Assembly (NCBI RefSeq): GCF_964355755.1
Contig: NC_092675.1
Location: 26,080,412 to 26,144,411, forward strand
Direction: 5' to 3'
DNA from: Antedon mediterranea
Taxonomy: Eukaryota; Echinodermata; Crinoidea; Comatulida; Antedonidae
DNA: 64,000 bases
Position 1 is the stretch's first letter. Each line of letters opens with the position of its first letter. Positions 53,201 through 61,871 of the stretch are shown here, piece after piece. The notes under the pieces are model-generated. The model was not told the DNA's origin. It saw nothing but the letters and a program-made list of their open reading frames with translations, and made no database searches. A program made the translations under genes and the position numbers.

Positions 53201-56200
53201 GACAATCAGTAGGCCTAAAAATGTAGTGTAGGATACATACAGCTTTCGACAAACGTGTCTTCATACATTTCAAAGACTCTCTTCTCCCATACGGGGTTTG
53301 AGCATGCCCAGTCCGAGTTTCCAAAGACCAATTATTTTCAGCCATACCAAACAATAAGCTACCGCATGGTAACTCTAATGATTCCGTTCTCTTGGATATA
53401 ACTGCCTAACCTAAAGGAGCGGAGCGAAAAAATTAACAAGATAATAACTGGAGACTGGGCAAGTCTAAGGTCCATGGAAAACCTGTGTGTCTGGAGTCAG
53501 TTCAACAATTCATTGTATGCTGTACTATTTGGATTTTTAGACACGACTTACACTTCCAACATTAACAAACAATGCATAGCCTATCAATCTTCAGTCATCA
53601 ATGCTGAATTTACTGTTGTCAAGAAAATCTAAAAAAATATTTATATTTACATATTGCACATTTCCAAACTAGTCTACGTTCTAGACGGTGATTCACTTAG
53701 GTAAAAAGATAATATTTGGGCACACATGGCATTTCATACGTATATTGCTTGAGATTGACAGACAAAAAATGAAATGATTTGTAGAATAACAAAATTAACA
53801 AGATAATAACTAGAGTCTGGGCAAGTCTAAAGTCCACCATGCAAAACCTGTGTGTCTGGAGTGCAGTTCAACAATTCATTGTACACTGTACTATTTGGAT
53901 TTTTAGACACGACTTGAACTTCCAACATTAACAAACAATGCATATCAATCTTCATTCACACATTGCTGAATTTACTGTTGTCAAGAAAATCTAAAAAAAT
54001 ATTTATATTTATTTGAATTGTAAGGGTTCTATACAATAATAAGGTATTCTGTGTTAGTGTACGATGTAGAATTTATTTTTCTTTGATAATTTATTTAATC
54101 TGCTTTACTTTTTCATTTTTTGTCAGAAATTATTAGTGCCACATTTGTAGCAGCAAATAACAACCAGAACACAACTGCATCATGTTCAGTAAAACATTAT
54201 GGTACAAAAAACATTACAACAATGATTATGGTGACTAACAAACATTTCACTGAAAATATTACAAAACTGGTAGGAATAGAACAAGATGGTGAGAATATAA
54301 CAACGTACACATTTTCTGTGACATCAAATGCTGATTCAACTCACAAATGTGTAATTGTGCACAAAGGATTTTCAGTTTATAGAGAAATGTTTGCTAAAAT
54401 ATTTTGTAAGTAGGAAAAATTATAATCAAGTTTAAATCTATATTATTTTTTAAAATGTATGTTATTATTATATTAATATTTATATTAATACACTTTGTAC
54501 AATTTGTTTTCATGTTCTGTAGGTTATATATTTTATTATATTACACAGCCAGCTTTTCATGTTGTGTAATGTGACAGGTATTTGAATAGTTTGCAACTAT
54601 AAAATAACAACCTGCAATACATAAATACATTACTAACTGTTCTACCGGCAAAAACTTAGCGTCTCATTTGCATGACTTAGCATTTCACATTCATATTCAG
54701 CTCAGCCCAGTGCCTCGTTGCATAAAGTAATCATACATTAACTCAAGAAAATTTCTTTTTCATTTCAACTCATAAACATTCATATTTGTATTTTAATATG
54801 AATAAGTAGTAATGTACTAGCAATTTTCGTTAAATGTTAATTAATAACAGGATTAATATTGATTTTGATGGTGAGATATTATTCTGTTAAAAAACTAATC
54901 TTGTTATTGTTTTAAACCACAACATTTTTATTAGGGTTACCTGTCTATACTGGAAAATTGGCGGTACTTAATATTTCAAGCTCCTTTATCACCATTGAAT
55001 GGACAGCATGGAACAGCAATACTGATGATGGAGATGGTCCAGTTGTTGGATACTTTTTATACCACAAACTGAGCAATACAAATGATTGGAAGAAGACATT
55101 ATATGAGAATTCTTTATCAGGCACTGTTAATGGGTTGTGTGATAAAGAATACGGTTTTGGTGTTTCTGCTGTGAGACCCGGTGAAGGGGGTGAAGGACAA
55201 ATTGGAAAAGAGGAAATCACAGTACACAATCATTGTGAAAGTAAGTGTAATACATTTATCAATACAGCATCAGAAATAGAAATTGACAATGTAATACATT
55301 CAAATTAAAACACCAATGATTATAAACTTTATTGCCTTTGCAACTAAACATCTCCAGTTAATTTGAAATATAAAGTGTAATATTGGTTATTTATACTATT
55401 GATTGATAAATTTTGTAATTGTAAAGTCCTATTTCATGTTTATTTTTTGTTTTTATTTACTATTTCATTTGAGGTGTGTTTTGCTCTTTCTTGAAAATAT
55501 GAATGTATTGTAAACAACTTGTTTTTATTTCTTGTCAGAAATTATCAATACCACATTTGTAGCAGCAAATAACAACCAGAACACAACTGCATCATGTTCA
55601 GTAAAACATTATGGTACAAAAAACATTACAACAATGATTATGGTGACCAACAAACATTTCACTGAAAATATTACAAAACTGGTAAAAATAGAACAAGATG
55701 GTGAGAATATAACAACGTACACATTTTCTGTGATAGCAAATGTTGATTCAACATACAAATGTGTAATTGTGCACAACGGATTTTTAGTTCAGCGAGAAAT
55801 GTTTGCTAAAATATTTCGTAAGTAGGACAAATTGTAATCAAGTTTAAATCTATATTACTTTTTGAAATGTATGTTATTATTATATTAATATTTATTTTAA
55901 TACACTTAGTGTTTCCTAATTTGTTTTCATGTGCTGTAGGTCATTTATTTTAATATTATATTACAACAGCCAACTTTTTATAAAATGTTGTATTCATGTT
56001 GTGTAAATGTGACAGGGATTTGAATAGTTTGCAACTAAATACCAACCTGCAATACATAAATACATTACTAACTGCTCTGCCAGCAAAAACTGAGCATCTC
56101 ACTTGCATAACTTAGCATTTCACATTCCTATTCAGCTCAGCTCAGTGCCTCATTGAATAAGTAAAGTATCATACTGTTAACTCAAGCAATTTTCTCCTTT

Positions 56201-59200
56201 TCAACTCATAAACCTTCATATTAGTATATTAATAAAGTAGTCATGCACTTTTCATTTACAGTTTAATGTTAATTAATATCAGGATTAATATTTGATTTTT
56301 GGTTTATTAAAATTTCTTGAGTATTGACTGATGTCATGGTGGGATTATTGTGTTAAAAAACTAATCTTGTTATTGTTTTAAACCACAAAATTATTTTTAG
56401 GGTTACCTTTCTGTACTGGAAAATTGGCTGTACATAATATTTCAACCACCTTTATCACCATTGAATGGACTACATGGAACAGCGATACTGACGATGGAGA
56501 TGGTCCAGTTGTTGGATACTTTTTATACCACAAACTGAGCAATACAAATGATTGGAAGAAGACATTATATGAGAATTCTTTATCAGGCACTAATAATGGG
56601 TTGTGTGATAAAGAATACACTTTTAGTGTTTCTGCTGTGAGACCTGGTGAAGGGGGTGAAGGACCAATTGGAAAAAATAAAGTCACAGTAAAACCTCATT
56701 GTGAAAGTAAGTGAGATATAAATATTTATCAATACAGTATCACAAATAGGAATTTACAATGTTATCCATTTTAGGCCAATGATTATATATGCTACAGTTA
56801 AGTTTAGGTTTACTGGTGTACAAACTTGCTGGCGGGCTGATTATTACATTTTTATTTCAACCTTAAATACAATTGATTTTTTGCGTTTTATATTTATATA
56901 TTCGTCTACGCCAAAAGAAAGTTTAGTGTAAACAACAATTTGAATTTATACTGAAATTTGTGTTGTTTCAGGTATTAGTTTAGTTGTTTGATCAATTATT
57001 TTCGTAGTTTATAACGATTATTTTGTTTTTCCTTTTAAAAAGTAAACATCAAATATATATGGAAATTTCAACTACTAATGCGTTATATGATCAATACGTG
57101 TACCGGGATTATGCCAGTTTCAATTCATCAGAGTAAAGTATTTCATTCATTATTTTGTTTCAATTTAAACTTATATATCATATGTATATTTTGATATTTA
57201 CAAAAGTAAATAAACATTGTTGAACTCTATTTTAAATGTCTTACAATAGATCAAAAGGTTTTGACAATTAGAATTATTTAATGTTTGAAAGTTGAATATT
57301 AAAAATTTCTATTTTTTTTTTATACTTCAAAATGTATATTTTCTATTTATTTAATCTGCTTTACTTTTTCATTTCTCATCAGAAATTATTAATACCACAT
57401 TTGTAGCAGCAAATAACAACCAGAACACAACTGCTTCATGTTCAGTAAAACATTATGGTACAAAAAACATTACAACAATGATTATGGTGACTAACAAACA
57501 TTTCACTGAAAATATTACAAAACTGGTAGGAATAGAACAAGATGGTGAGAATATAACAACGTACACGTTTTCTGTGACATCAAATGCTAATTCAACTTAC
57601 AAATGTGTAATTGTGCACAAAAGATTTTCAGTTCAGCGAGAAATGTTTGCTAAAATATTTTGTAAGTAGGAAACATTTTAATTGCATTTAAAATCCTCTT
57701 TTTTTAAAAATCTATGTAAGATTTGTATTTTGTTATATTATAGTTGTATTATGTTAAAAATCTAATCTTGTTATTGTTTTAAACCACAAAATTATTTTTA
57801 GGGTTACCTGTCTATACTGGAAAATTGGCGGTATGTAATATTTCAAGCTCATTTATCACCATTGAATGGACGGCATGGAACAGCAATACTGAAGATGGAG
57901 ATGGTCCAGTTGTTGGATACTTTTTGTACCACAAACTGAACAATATGAATGAGTGGGAAAAGACATTGTACGAGAATACTTTATCAGGCACTGTTAAAGG
58001 GTTGTGTGATCAAGAATACAGTTTTGGTGTTTCTGCTGTGAGACCCGGTGAAGGGGGTGAAGGACCAATTGGAAAAGATAAAGTCACAGTACTCAATCAA
58101 TGTGAAAGTAAGTGTAATACATTTATCAATACAGCATCAGAAATAGAAATTGACAATGTAATACATTCAAATTTCAACACCAATGATTATAAACTTTATT
58201 GCATTGCCTTTCCACAACTAAACATCTCCAGTTAATTTGAAATATAAATTGTAAAAATGATTGTACTGTATTGATTGATAGCTTTTGGTAGTTGTAAAGT
58301 CCTATTTCATGTTAATTTTTTGTTTTTATTTACTATTTCATTTTGTATTTTGCTCTTTCTTGAAAATGTGAATGTAAAAAAATTGTTTTTATTTCTTGTC
58401 AGAAATTATTAGTGCCACATTTGTACCAGCAAATAACAACCAGAACACAACTGCATCATGTTCAGTAAAATATTATGGTACAAAAAACATTACAACAATG
58501 ATTATGGTGACTAACAAACATTTCACTGAAAATATTACAAAACTGGTAGAAATAGAACAAGATGGTGAGAATATAACAACGTACACATTTTCTGTGATGG
58601 CAAATGCTGATTCAACATACAAATGTGTAATTGTGCACGAAGGATTTTCAGTTCAGCGAGAAATGTTTGCTAAAATATTTCGTAAGTAGGAAAAATTGTA
58701 ATCAAGTTTAAATCTATATTACTTTTTATATTAACACAGTTCAAGTCCAGTGTTCCTTGATTTTTTGCATGTGCTGTAGGAATTATTTATTTTATTACAT
58801 ATTGCACATTTCCAAACTAGTCTACGTTCTAGACGGTGATTCACTTAGGTAAAAAGATAATATTTGGGCACACATGGCATTTCATACGTATATTGCTTGA
58901 GATTGACAGACAAAAAATGAAATGATTTGTAGAATAACAAAATTAACAAGATAATAACTAGAGTCTGGGCAAGTCTAAAGTCCACCATGCAAAACCTGTG
59001 TGTCTGGAGTGCAGTTCAACAATTCATTGTACACTGTACTATTTGGATTTTTAGACACGACTTGAACTTCCAACATTAACAAACAATGCATATCAATCTT
59101 CATTCACACATTGCTGAATTTACTGTTGTCAAGAAAATCTAAAAAAATATTTATATTTAATTGAATTGTAAGGGTTCTATACAATAATAAGGTATTCTGT

Positions 59201-61871
59201 GTTAGTGTACGATGTAGAATTTATTTTTCTTTGATAATTTATTTAATCTGCTTTACTTTTTCATTTTTTGTCAGAAATTATTAGTGCGACATTTGTAGCA
59301 GCAAATAACAACCAGAACACAACTGCATCATGTTCAGTAAAACATTATGGTACAAAAAACATTACAACAATGATTATGGTGACTAACAAACATTTCACTG
59401 AAAATATTACAAAACTGGTAGAAATAGAACAAGATGGTGAGAATATAACAACGTACACATTTTCTGTGATAGCAAATGTTGATTCAACATACAAATGTGT
59501 AATTGTGCACAACGGATTTTTAGTTCAGCGAGAAATGTTTGCTAAAATATTTCGTAAGTAGGACAAATTGTAATCAAGTTTAAATCTATATTACTTTTTG
59601 AAATGTATGTTATTTTTTTTTTGTCTTGTGTGAGTTCTTCTCACGTTTATTTAAATTCTCATTGATGAATATATTATATACATATAAGTACATTTGTGAC
59701 AATTAAAAGTAAGTGTTTAGAGTAGTTAAAATACCGGTATATTTACATAATAAGATGCCAGAATTCATTATTAACCATATATTTTCTCATTTAAAATTTT
59801 AGATACGATGTTAATTAAAATGTAGAAATGAAAAATGGCGGTAAAATACATGATTAAAATTGTCTTGTTAAACTATCTTATTTGTGATCTTATTTGTGTT
59901 ATGTATGTATGTTATTATTATATTAATATTTATTTTAATACACTTAGTGTTTCCTAATTTGTTTTCATGTGCTGTAGGTCATTTATTTTAATATTATATT
60001 ACAACAGCCAACTGTTTATAAAATGTTGTATTTATGTTGTGTAAATGTGACAGGGATTTGAATAGTTTGCAACTAAATACCAACCTGCAATACATAAATA
60101 CATTACTAACTGCTCTGCCAGCAAAAACTGAGCATCTCACTTGCATAACTTAGCATTTCACATTCCTGCTCAGCTCAGTGCCTCATTGAATAAGTAAAGT
60201 AATCATACTGTTAACTCAAGCAATTTTCTCCTTTTCAACTCATAAACCTTCATATTAGTATATTAATAAAGTAGTCATGCACTTTTCATTTACAGTTTAA
60301 TGTTAATTAATATCAGGATTAATATTTGATTTTTGGTTTATTAAAATTTCTTGAGTATTGACTGATGTCATGGTGGGATTATTGTGTTAAAAAACTAATC
60401 TTGTTATTGTTTTAAACCACAAAATTATTTTTAGGGTTACCTTTCTATACTGGAAAATTGGCTGTACATAATATTTCAACCACCTTTATCACCATTGAAT
60501 GGACTGCATGGAACAGCGATACTGATGATGGAGATGGTCCAGTTGTTGGATACTTTTTATACCACAAACTGAGCAATACAAATGATTGGAAGAAGACATT
60601 ATATAAGAATTCTTTATCAGGCACTATTAATGGGTTGTGTGATAAAGAATACACTTTTAGTGTTTCTGCTGTGAGACCTGGTGAAGGGGGTGAAGGAACA
60701 ATTGGAAAAAATAAAGTCACAGTAAAACCTCATTGTGAAAGTAAGTGAGATATAAATATTTATCAATACAGTATCACAAATAGGAATTTACAATGTTATC
60801 CATTTTAGGCCAATGATTATACACTTTGTTGAATATTTGTTGCAGTGGTTTAAGAGATGTTGCGACAATATAATTATTACCACTTAACTAAAAATCTCCA
60901 GATAATTTAAAAATAATAAAGTTGTAAAAATACTTGTACTATATTGATTGCTTTGGTAGTTGTCCTATTTCATGTTTGTATTTGTTTGTTATTCACTCAT
61001 TTTATGTGAGTTTTTCCCCTCCATCAAAATGTACATTTAAACAAATGTTTTTTCTTGTCAGAAATCATAAATGCTACATCTGTTCCAGCAAATAACAACC
61101 AGAACACAACTGCATCATGTTCAGTAAAACATTATGGTACAAAAAACATTGCAACAATGATTATGGTGACTAACAAACATTTCACTGAAAATATTACAAA
61201 ACTGGTAGAAATAGATCAAGATGGTGAGAATATAACAACGTACACATTTTCTGTGACATCAAATGTTGATTCAACTTACAAATGTGTAATTGTGCATGAA
61301 GGGTTTTTGACTCAGCGTGACATTTTTACTACAATATTTCGTAAGTAATCAAATGTTTTTGAATCAGCTCAAGAGTTTATGTTTATACTATATATATATA
61401 TCAATATTTATAACACCTGACAAATAACGATGTTTTTTTTCATTAAAAGCCTCCTGCTTATATTCTCTATATTCTATGATTCTAATAGTGTAGGGTTATT
61501 GTTTGTTATTAATGCAAAACTAATCTTTTTATTTTTTTTAAACTAACACAAACATTTTATTAGGGTTACCTGTCTACACTGGGAATTTGACGGTACTTAA
61601 TATTTCAAGCTTCTTTATCACCATTGAATGGACAGCATGGAACAGCAATACTGACGATGGAGATGGTCCAGTTGTTGGATACTTTTTATACCACAAACTG
61701 AGCAATACAAATGATTGGAAGAAGACATTTTATGAGAATGCTTTATCTGGCAATGTTAGTGAGTTGATGTGGGATACAGAATACACTTTCAGTGTTTCTG
61801 CTGTGAAACCTGGTGAAGGCGGTGAAGGACCAATTGGAGAAAAAACAGTCACTGTAAAAACACTTTGTTGA
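23164..61871 (+). CDS. Gene C: expanded Ig/EGF/FN3 exon-array locus (model uncertain)
   Basis: This is the maximal reading: start exon 23164-23215, copy 1 exons from 25180, copy 2 from 32807, copy 3 from 40511, then the Ig-FN3 array to the TGA at 61869-61871. All complete ectodomain exons are phase 1-1, so they can be joined or skipped without loss of frame. Copies 2 and 3 have no start exon of their own, and copies 1 and 2 have no membrane exon. Possible products are a secreted protein ending in the broken FN3 exon at 31841, a much longer secreted protein ending at 61871, or a membrane form that skips the last FN3 exon and uses 62245-62341. No exon of copies 1-3 has a frameshift or internal stop, which argues for recent duplication, selection, or both. 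Transcript structure cannot be settled from sequence alone. Confidence 0.45.
23506..24829. repeat. 26-28 bp minisatellite, copy 1 (large)
   Basis: About 45 tandem units with core TGATTGGAAGATGATTATAG, variants adding TA before TAGGCT. A 175-bp unrelated segment (about 23641-23815) interrupts the array. It fills much of the first intron of gene C. Confidence 0.92.
25180..25464 (+). CDS. Gene C copy 1: Ig-like domain 1
   Basis: 95 codons, phase 1-1, both Ig cysteines present (YQCYTP, GVYYCKL). Copies 2 and 3 carry one extra GTT codon near the end. Confidence 0.87.
26358..26612 (+). CDS. Gene C copy 1: Ig-like domain 2
   Basis: 85 codons, with LMWRKDG and DAGMYEL. One cysteine has appeared (NVCDDV, where genes A and B have NVGDD) without a partner in the domain. 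Confidence 0.85.
27293..27427 (+). CDS. Gene C copy 1: EGF-like module 1
   Basis: 45 codons. Begins ACPCHKWGPP; the extra cysteine (CPC) is new relative to genes A and B (CQR/CPR). Confidence 0.86.
28185..28334 (+). CDS. Gene C copy 1: EGF-like module 2
   Basis: 50 codons, phase 1-1, ending CTCVTGYKGIKCDI, with a standard GTAAAT donor. Confidence 0.86.
28612..28743 (+). CDS. Gene C copy 1: EGF-like module 3
   Basis: 44 codons. The donor GTAAGA is immediately continued by a GATAA tandem tail of a transposon. Confidence 0.85.
28744..28890 (-). mobile_element. Retrotransposon 3' tail touching a splice donor, copy 1
   Basis: Four GATAA-type units, then ACTTTTATTGATCCTC and AAAAAGGAAATTCATTG, a pattern I associate with the 3' end of non-LTR retrotransposons on the opposite strand. 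The tail starts at the donor itself. Equivalent tails follow at 36460 and 44684; the copy 2 tail has one more repeat unit. The inner limit of the fragment is not clear. Confidence 0.55.
29143..29232 (+). CDS. Gene C copy 1: EGF-like module 4, truncated
   Basis: 30 codons instead of 44; the last 14 codons, including two cysteines, are missing, and the donor GTAAGT follows NGICKEYV. The remaining six cysteines may not form a normal EGF fold. Still phase 1-1. Confidence 0.82.
29910..30188 (+). CDS. Gene C copy 1: Ig3-type exon, first
   Basis: 93 codons. The C-terminal end differs from the other Ig exons: YECVIAYPCFSARRQIFADI, with one extra cysteine. This version is specific to the first Ig3 of each block. 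Confidence 0.88.
30487..30792 (+). CDS. Gene C copy 1: FN3 exon
   Basis: 102 codons, with [16 protein letters not shown] and LCDKEYTFSVSAV. The CDKEY cysteine is typical of gene C FN3s, and a second cysteine lies in KPHCE at the end. Confidence 0.88.
31049..31327 (+). CDS. Gene C copy 1: Ig3-type exon, second
   Basis: 93 codons, closing with [19 protein letters not shown] proposed ATG frame starting 67 bases upstream is intronic; the acceptor at 31047-31048 (TTGCCAG) is used. Confidence 0.87.
31633..31841 (+). CDS. Gene C copy 1: broken FN3, possible secreted terminus
   Basis: The first 11 codons (GLPVYAGNLTV) are FN3; from 31665 the sequence switches to unrelated repeat-like DNA that happens to stay open for 58 codons, ending TTWLFLWR and a stop. 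AATAAA at 31805-31810 sits just before the stop. It has no splice donor in the right phase, so it is either a terminal exon or skipped. Confidence 0.55.
31665..31852. repeat. Filler sequence at duplication junction 1
   Basis: 188 bp of unknown origin with GGTGGCCATTTTGAAATC and AAGATGGCCGCC, a style common in dispersed repeats. It joins the broken FN3 exon to the minisatellite and recurs at 39368-39555. Confidence 0.7.
31853..32457. repeat. Minisatellite, copy 2
   Basis: About 22 units of the same 26-28 bp repeat, matching the distal half of the copy 1 array. It marks the start of the second 7.7-kb block. Confidence 0.92.
32807..39544 (+). CDS. Gene C copy 2: second ectodomain block
   Basis: Exons: Ig1 32807-33094 (96 codons), Ig2 33990-34244, EGF1 35010-35144, EGF2 35901-36050, EGF3 36328-36459, truncated EGF4 36844-36933, Ig3 37613-37891, FN3 38190-38495, Ig3 38752-39030, broken FN3 39336-39544. 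Nearly identical to copy 1, including introns; offsets from copy 1 grow from 7627 to 7703 because of small indels. Differences include the extra GTT codon in Ig1, SAARPG for SAVRPG in the FN3, and about 90 additional intronic bases near 34340-34430 shared with copy 3 but not copy 1. There is no start exon or promoter-like region before it, so it can be expressed only as an internal part of the gene C transcript. Confidence 0.7.
39368..39555. repeat. Filler sequence at duplication junction 2
   Basis: Second copy of the 188-bp junction sequence, with a few substitutions (for example DIN for DMN in the open frame). It shows that the broken FN3-minisatellite joint was itself duplicated. Confidence 0.7.
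39556..40160. repeat. Minisatellite, copy 3
   Basis: Same unit order as copy 2, 7703 bases downstream, with isolated substitutions. Confidence 0.92.
40511..45172 (+). CDS. Gene C copy 3: Ig1 to truncated EGF4
   Basis: Exons: Ig1 40511-40798, Ig2 41692-41946, EGF1 42709-42843, EGF2 44125-44274, EGF3 44552-44683, truncated EGF4 45083-45172. All in frame and phase 1-1. EGF1 keeps CEYC where copies 1 and 2 have CDYC, matching genes A and B. The introns carry a LINE fragment (43481-43993) and then a Helitron (45579-46900) that copies 1 and 2 lack. Confidence 0.75.
43481..43993 (-). mobile_element. 5'-truncated LINE insertion in copy 3
   Basis: Starts with a long T run (poly-A on the minus strand) and is flanked by a 12-bp target duplication, ATTAAATTTTAT, at 43469-43480 and 43994-44005. 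The minus strand (43927 down to 43655) encodes 90 residues resembling the C-terminal end of an L1/Tx1-type reverse transcriptase polyprotein (for example FIYKCKLVKCKPTIKMV). Copies 1 and 2 show the empty site. Confidence 0.85.
45579..46900 (+). mobile_element. Non-autonomous Helitron in copy 3
   Basis: 1322 bp beginning TCTATATATAAATTTACG and ending CTAG, with a terminal hairpin whose 13-bp arm CTAGATGGTACGC is exactly inverted at the end, and a GAGCGAAGCGAG loop. It is inserted between A and T with no target duplication; copies 1 and 2 give the intact empty site. No Rep/helicase is encoded. Short open frames inside it are not host genes. Confidence 0.85.
47173..47451 (+). CDS. Array Ig exon 1 (copy 3)
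   Basis: 93 codons, with the AYPCFSARRQIF ending of the first Ig3 in each block. In-frame sequons NAT, NTT, NIT, NIT and NIT. Confidence 0.88.
47750..48055 (+). CDS. Array FN3 exon 1
   Basis: 102 codons. Has DWKKTLYENS, where copies 1 and 2 have DWMKRLYENS, so it is closer to the downstream array than to its own block copies at this point. Confidence 0.88.
48312..48590 (+). CDS. Array Ig exon 2
   Basis: 93 codons. SVKHYC replaces SVKHYG, adding a third cysteine; ends REILPEVF. Confidence 0.87.
48900..49205 (+). CDS. Array FN3 exon 2 (intact version of the broken FN3)
   Basis: 102 codons. This is the positional counterpart of the broken exons at 31633 and 39336; the break in those copies falls just after the GTA codon corresponding to base 48931. 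Confidence 0.88.
49466..49744 (+). CDS. Array Ig exon 3
   Basis: 93 codons. Also has the extra cysteine (SVKYYC). DGKNITT replaces DGENITT and NKHSTEN replaces NKHFTEN. Confidence 0.87.
50052..50354 (+). CDS. Array FN3 exon 3, with a second in-frame donor
   Basis: 101 codons to the donor at 50355. The sequence stays open beyond it: 93 more bases duplicate the end of the domain (GEGSEGPIGKDG, KPHCES) and reach an identical donor at 50448. Using the second donor adds exactly 31 residues. Confidence 0.83.
50704..50982 (+). CDS. Array Ig exon 4
   Basis: 93 codons. One sequon altered (KNITK for ENITK, still a sequon) and the tail reads GFLAQREVLPEVF. Confidence 0.87.
51110..51415 (+). CDS. Array FN3 exon 4
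   Basis: 102 codons. The intron before it is only 127 bases, the shortest in the locus. After the donor, the TATAATACACAGGTACCAG segment resembles the same position after FN3 exon 3, but without the duplicated domain end. Confidence 0.87.
51574..51609. repeat. 36-bp near-perfect palindrome
   Basis: Arms CTAGCGTGGTGATGTAAA and TTTACATCATCGCGCTAG match at 16 of 18 positions. The CTAG end resembles the Helitron terminal hairpin at 46863-46900, so it may be the end of another such element. Confidence 0.6.
51956..52087 (+). CDS. Array EGF4-type exon
   Basis: 44 codons, phase 1-1, with CNKSCGFQRVNGTC and LEPDCDVG: a full-length relative of gene A exon 7 placed in the middle of the Ig-FN3 array. 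It suggests that the distal part of the array came from another receptor gene that lost its 5' exons. Confidence 0.83.
52197..52946. mobile_element. PIF/Harbinger-type element
   Basis: About 750 bp with 19-bp terminal inverted repeats (GGTCGTGTTTATACAACAC left; GGGCGCGTTTAAACAACAC as the inverse of the right end; 16 of 19 match) and TAG on both sides (52194-52196, 52947-52949), as expected for the 3-bp TWA target of this superfamily. An internal frame starting near 52543 is short and not a recognisable transposase. Confidence 0.7.
52983..54010. repeat. Local direct repeat, two units
   Basis: A unit of about 320 bp with GGCACACATGGCATTTCATA, GGGCAAGTCTAA and GTGTGTCTGGAGT appears at 52983-53665 (interrupted by about 350 bases at 53070-53425) and again at 53690-54010. 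A third copy is at 58805-59165. Confidence 0.75.
54127..54405 (+). CDS. Array Ig exon 5
   Basis: 93 codons. Ends HKGFSVYREMFAKIF with T instead of C as the last base, so the junction residue becomes Trp. ISATF removes the first sequon. Confidence 0.86.
54935..55240 (+). CDS. Array FN3 exon 5
   Basis: 102 codons. KEYGFGVSAV and GEGQIGKEE distinguish it; the end cysteine is retained (HNHCES). Confidence 0.87.
55539..55817 (+). CDS. Array Ig exon 6
   Basis: 93 codons, ending HNGFLVQREMFAKIF. Starts INTTF, which restores a sequon. Confidence 0.87.
56401..56706 (+). CDS. Array FN3 exon 6
   Basis: 102 codons, starting GLPFCTGKL (an extra cysteine) with MAVHNISTTFITIEWTTW-type N-terminal changes. 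Confidence 0.87.
56812..56880. repeat. Fragment shared with the right-edge retroelement
   Basis: About 70 bases (TTTACTGGTGTACAAACTTG, then CTGGCGGGCTGATTATTACA) match 62743-62812, just upstream of the gag gene. It may be a piece of that element's LTR or leader. Confidence 0.6.
57043..57132 (+). pseudogene. Stranded cytoplasmic-tail exon inside the array
   Basis: 90 bases, the same length and phase (2-2) as gene A exon 14, with an acceptor AG at 57041-57042 and donor GTAAAG. It reads through as ALYDQYVYRDYASFNSS, against [13 protein letters not shown] in gene A, with no stop. Because its neighbours are phase 1 it cannot be spliced into the array, so it is probably the leftover 3' end of an earlier receptor copy. 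Confidence 0.7.
57383..57661 (+). CDS. Array Ig exon 7
   Basis: 93 codons from acceptor CTCATCAG; ends HKRFSVQREMFAKIF with the same T-ending donor as Ig exon 5. Confidence 0.85.
57802..58107 (+). CDS. Array FN3 exon 7
   Basis: 102 codons and the most diverged FN3 of the array: LNNMNEWEKTLYENTLSG, LCDQEYSFGVSAV, LNQCES. Confidence 0.87.
58403..58681 (+). CDS. Array Ig exon 8
   Basis: 93 codons, ending [15 protein letters not shown]. It is followed by another Ig exon, not an FN3, so the alternation is broken here. Confidence 0.87.
58805..59560. repeat. Segmental duplication of 53.68-54.41 kb
   Basis: Intron sequence plus the following Ig exon are repeated almost exactly, starting near AGTCTACGTTCTAGACGG. 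It explains the extra Ig exon without FN3. Confidence 0.8.
59275..59553 (+). CDS. Array Ig exon 9
   Basis: 93 codons. The first part resembles Ig exon 5 (ISATFVAANN) and the last part Ig exon 6 (HNGFLVQREMF), so it looks like a mosaic. Confidence 0.87.
59613..59904 (-). mobile_element. Poly-A retroposon insertion
   Basis: 292 bp beginning with a T run, flanked by the 10-bp duplication ATGTATGTTA at 59603-59612 and 59905-59914. The homologous intron at 55867 has the empty site. No coding capacity. Confidence 0.75.
60435..60740 (+). CDS. Array FN3 exon 8
   Basis: 102 codons. Near-identical to FN3 exon 6, including the intron before it, so Ig exon 9 plus this exon form a duplicate of Ig exon 6 plus FN3 exon 6. 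Confidence 0.87.
61062..61340 (+). CDS. Array Ig exon 10
   Basis: 93 codons. Start INATSV, end HEGFLTQRDIFTTIF; KNIATM replaces KNITTM, removing one sequon. Confidence 0.87.
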
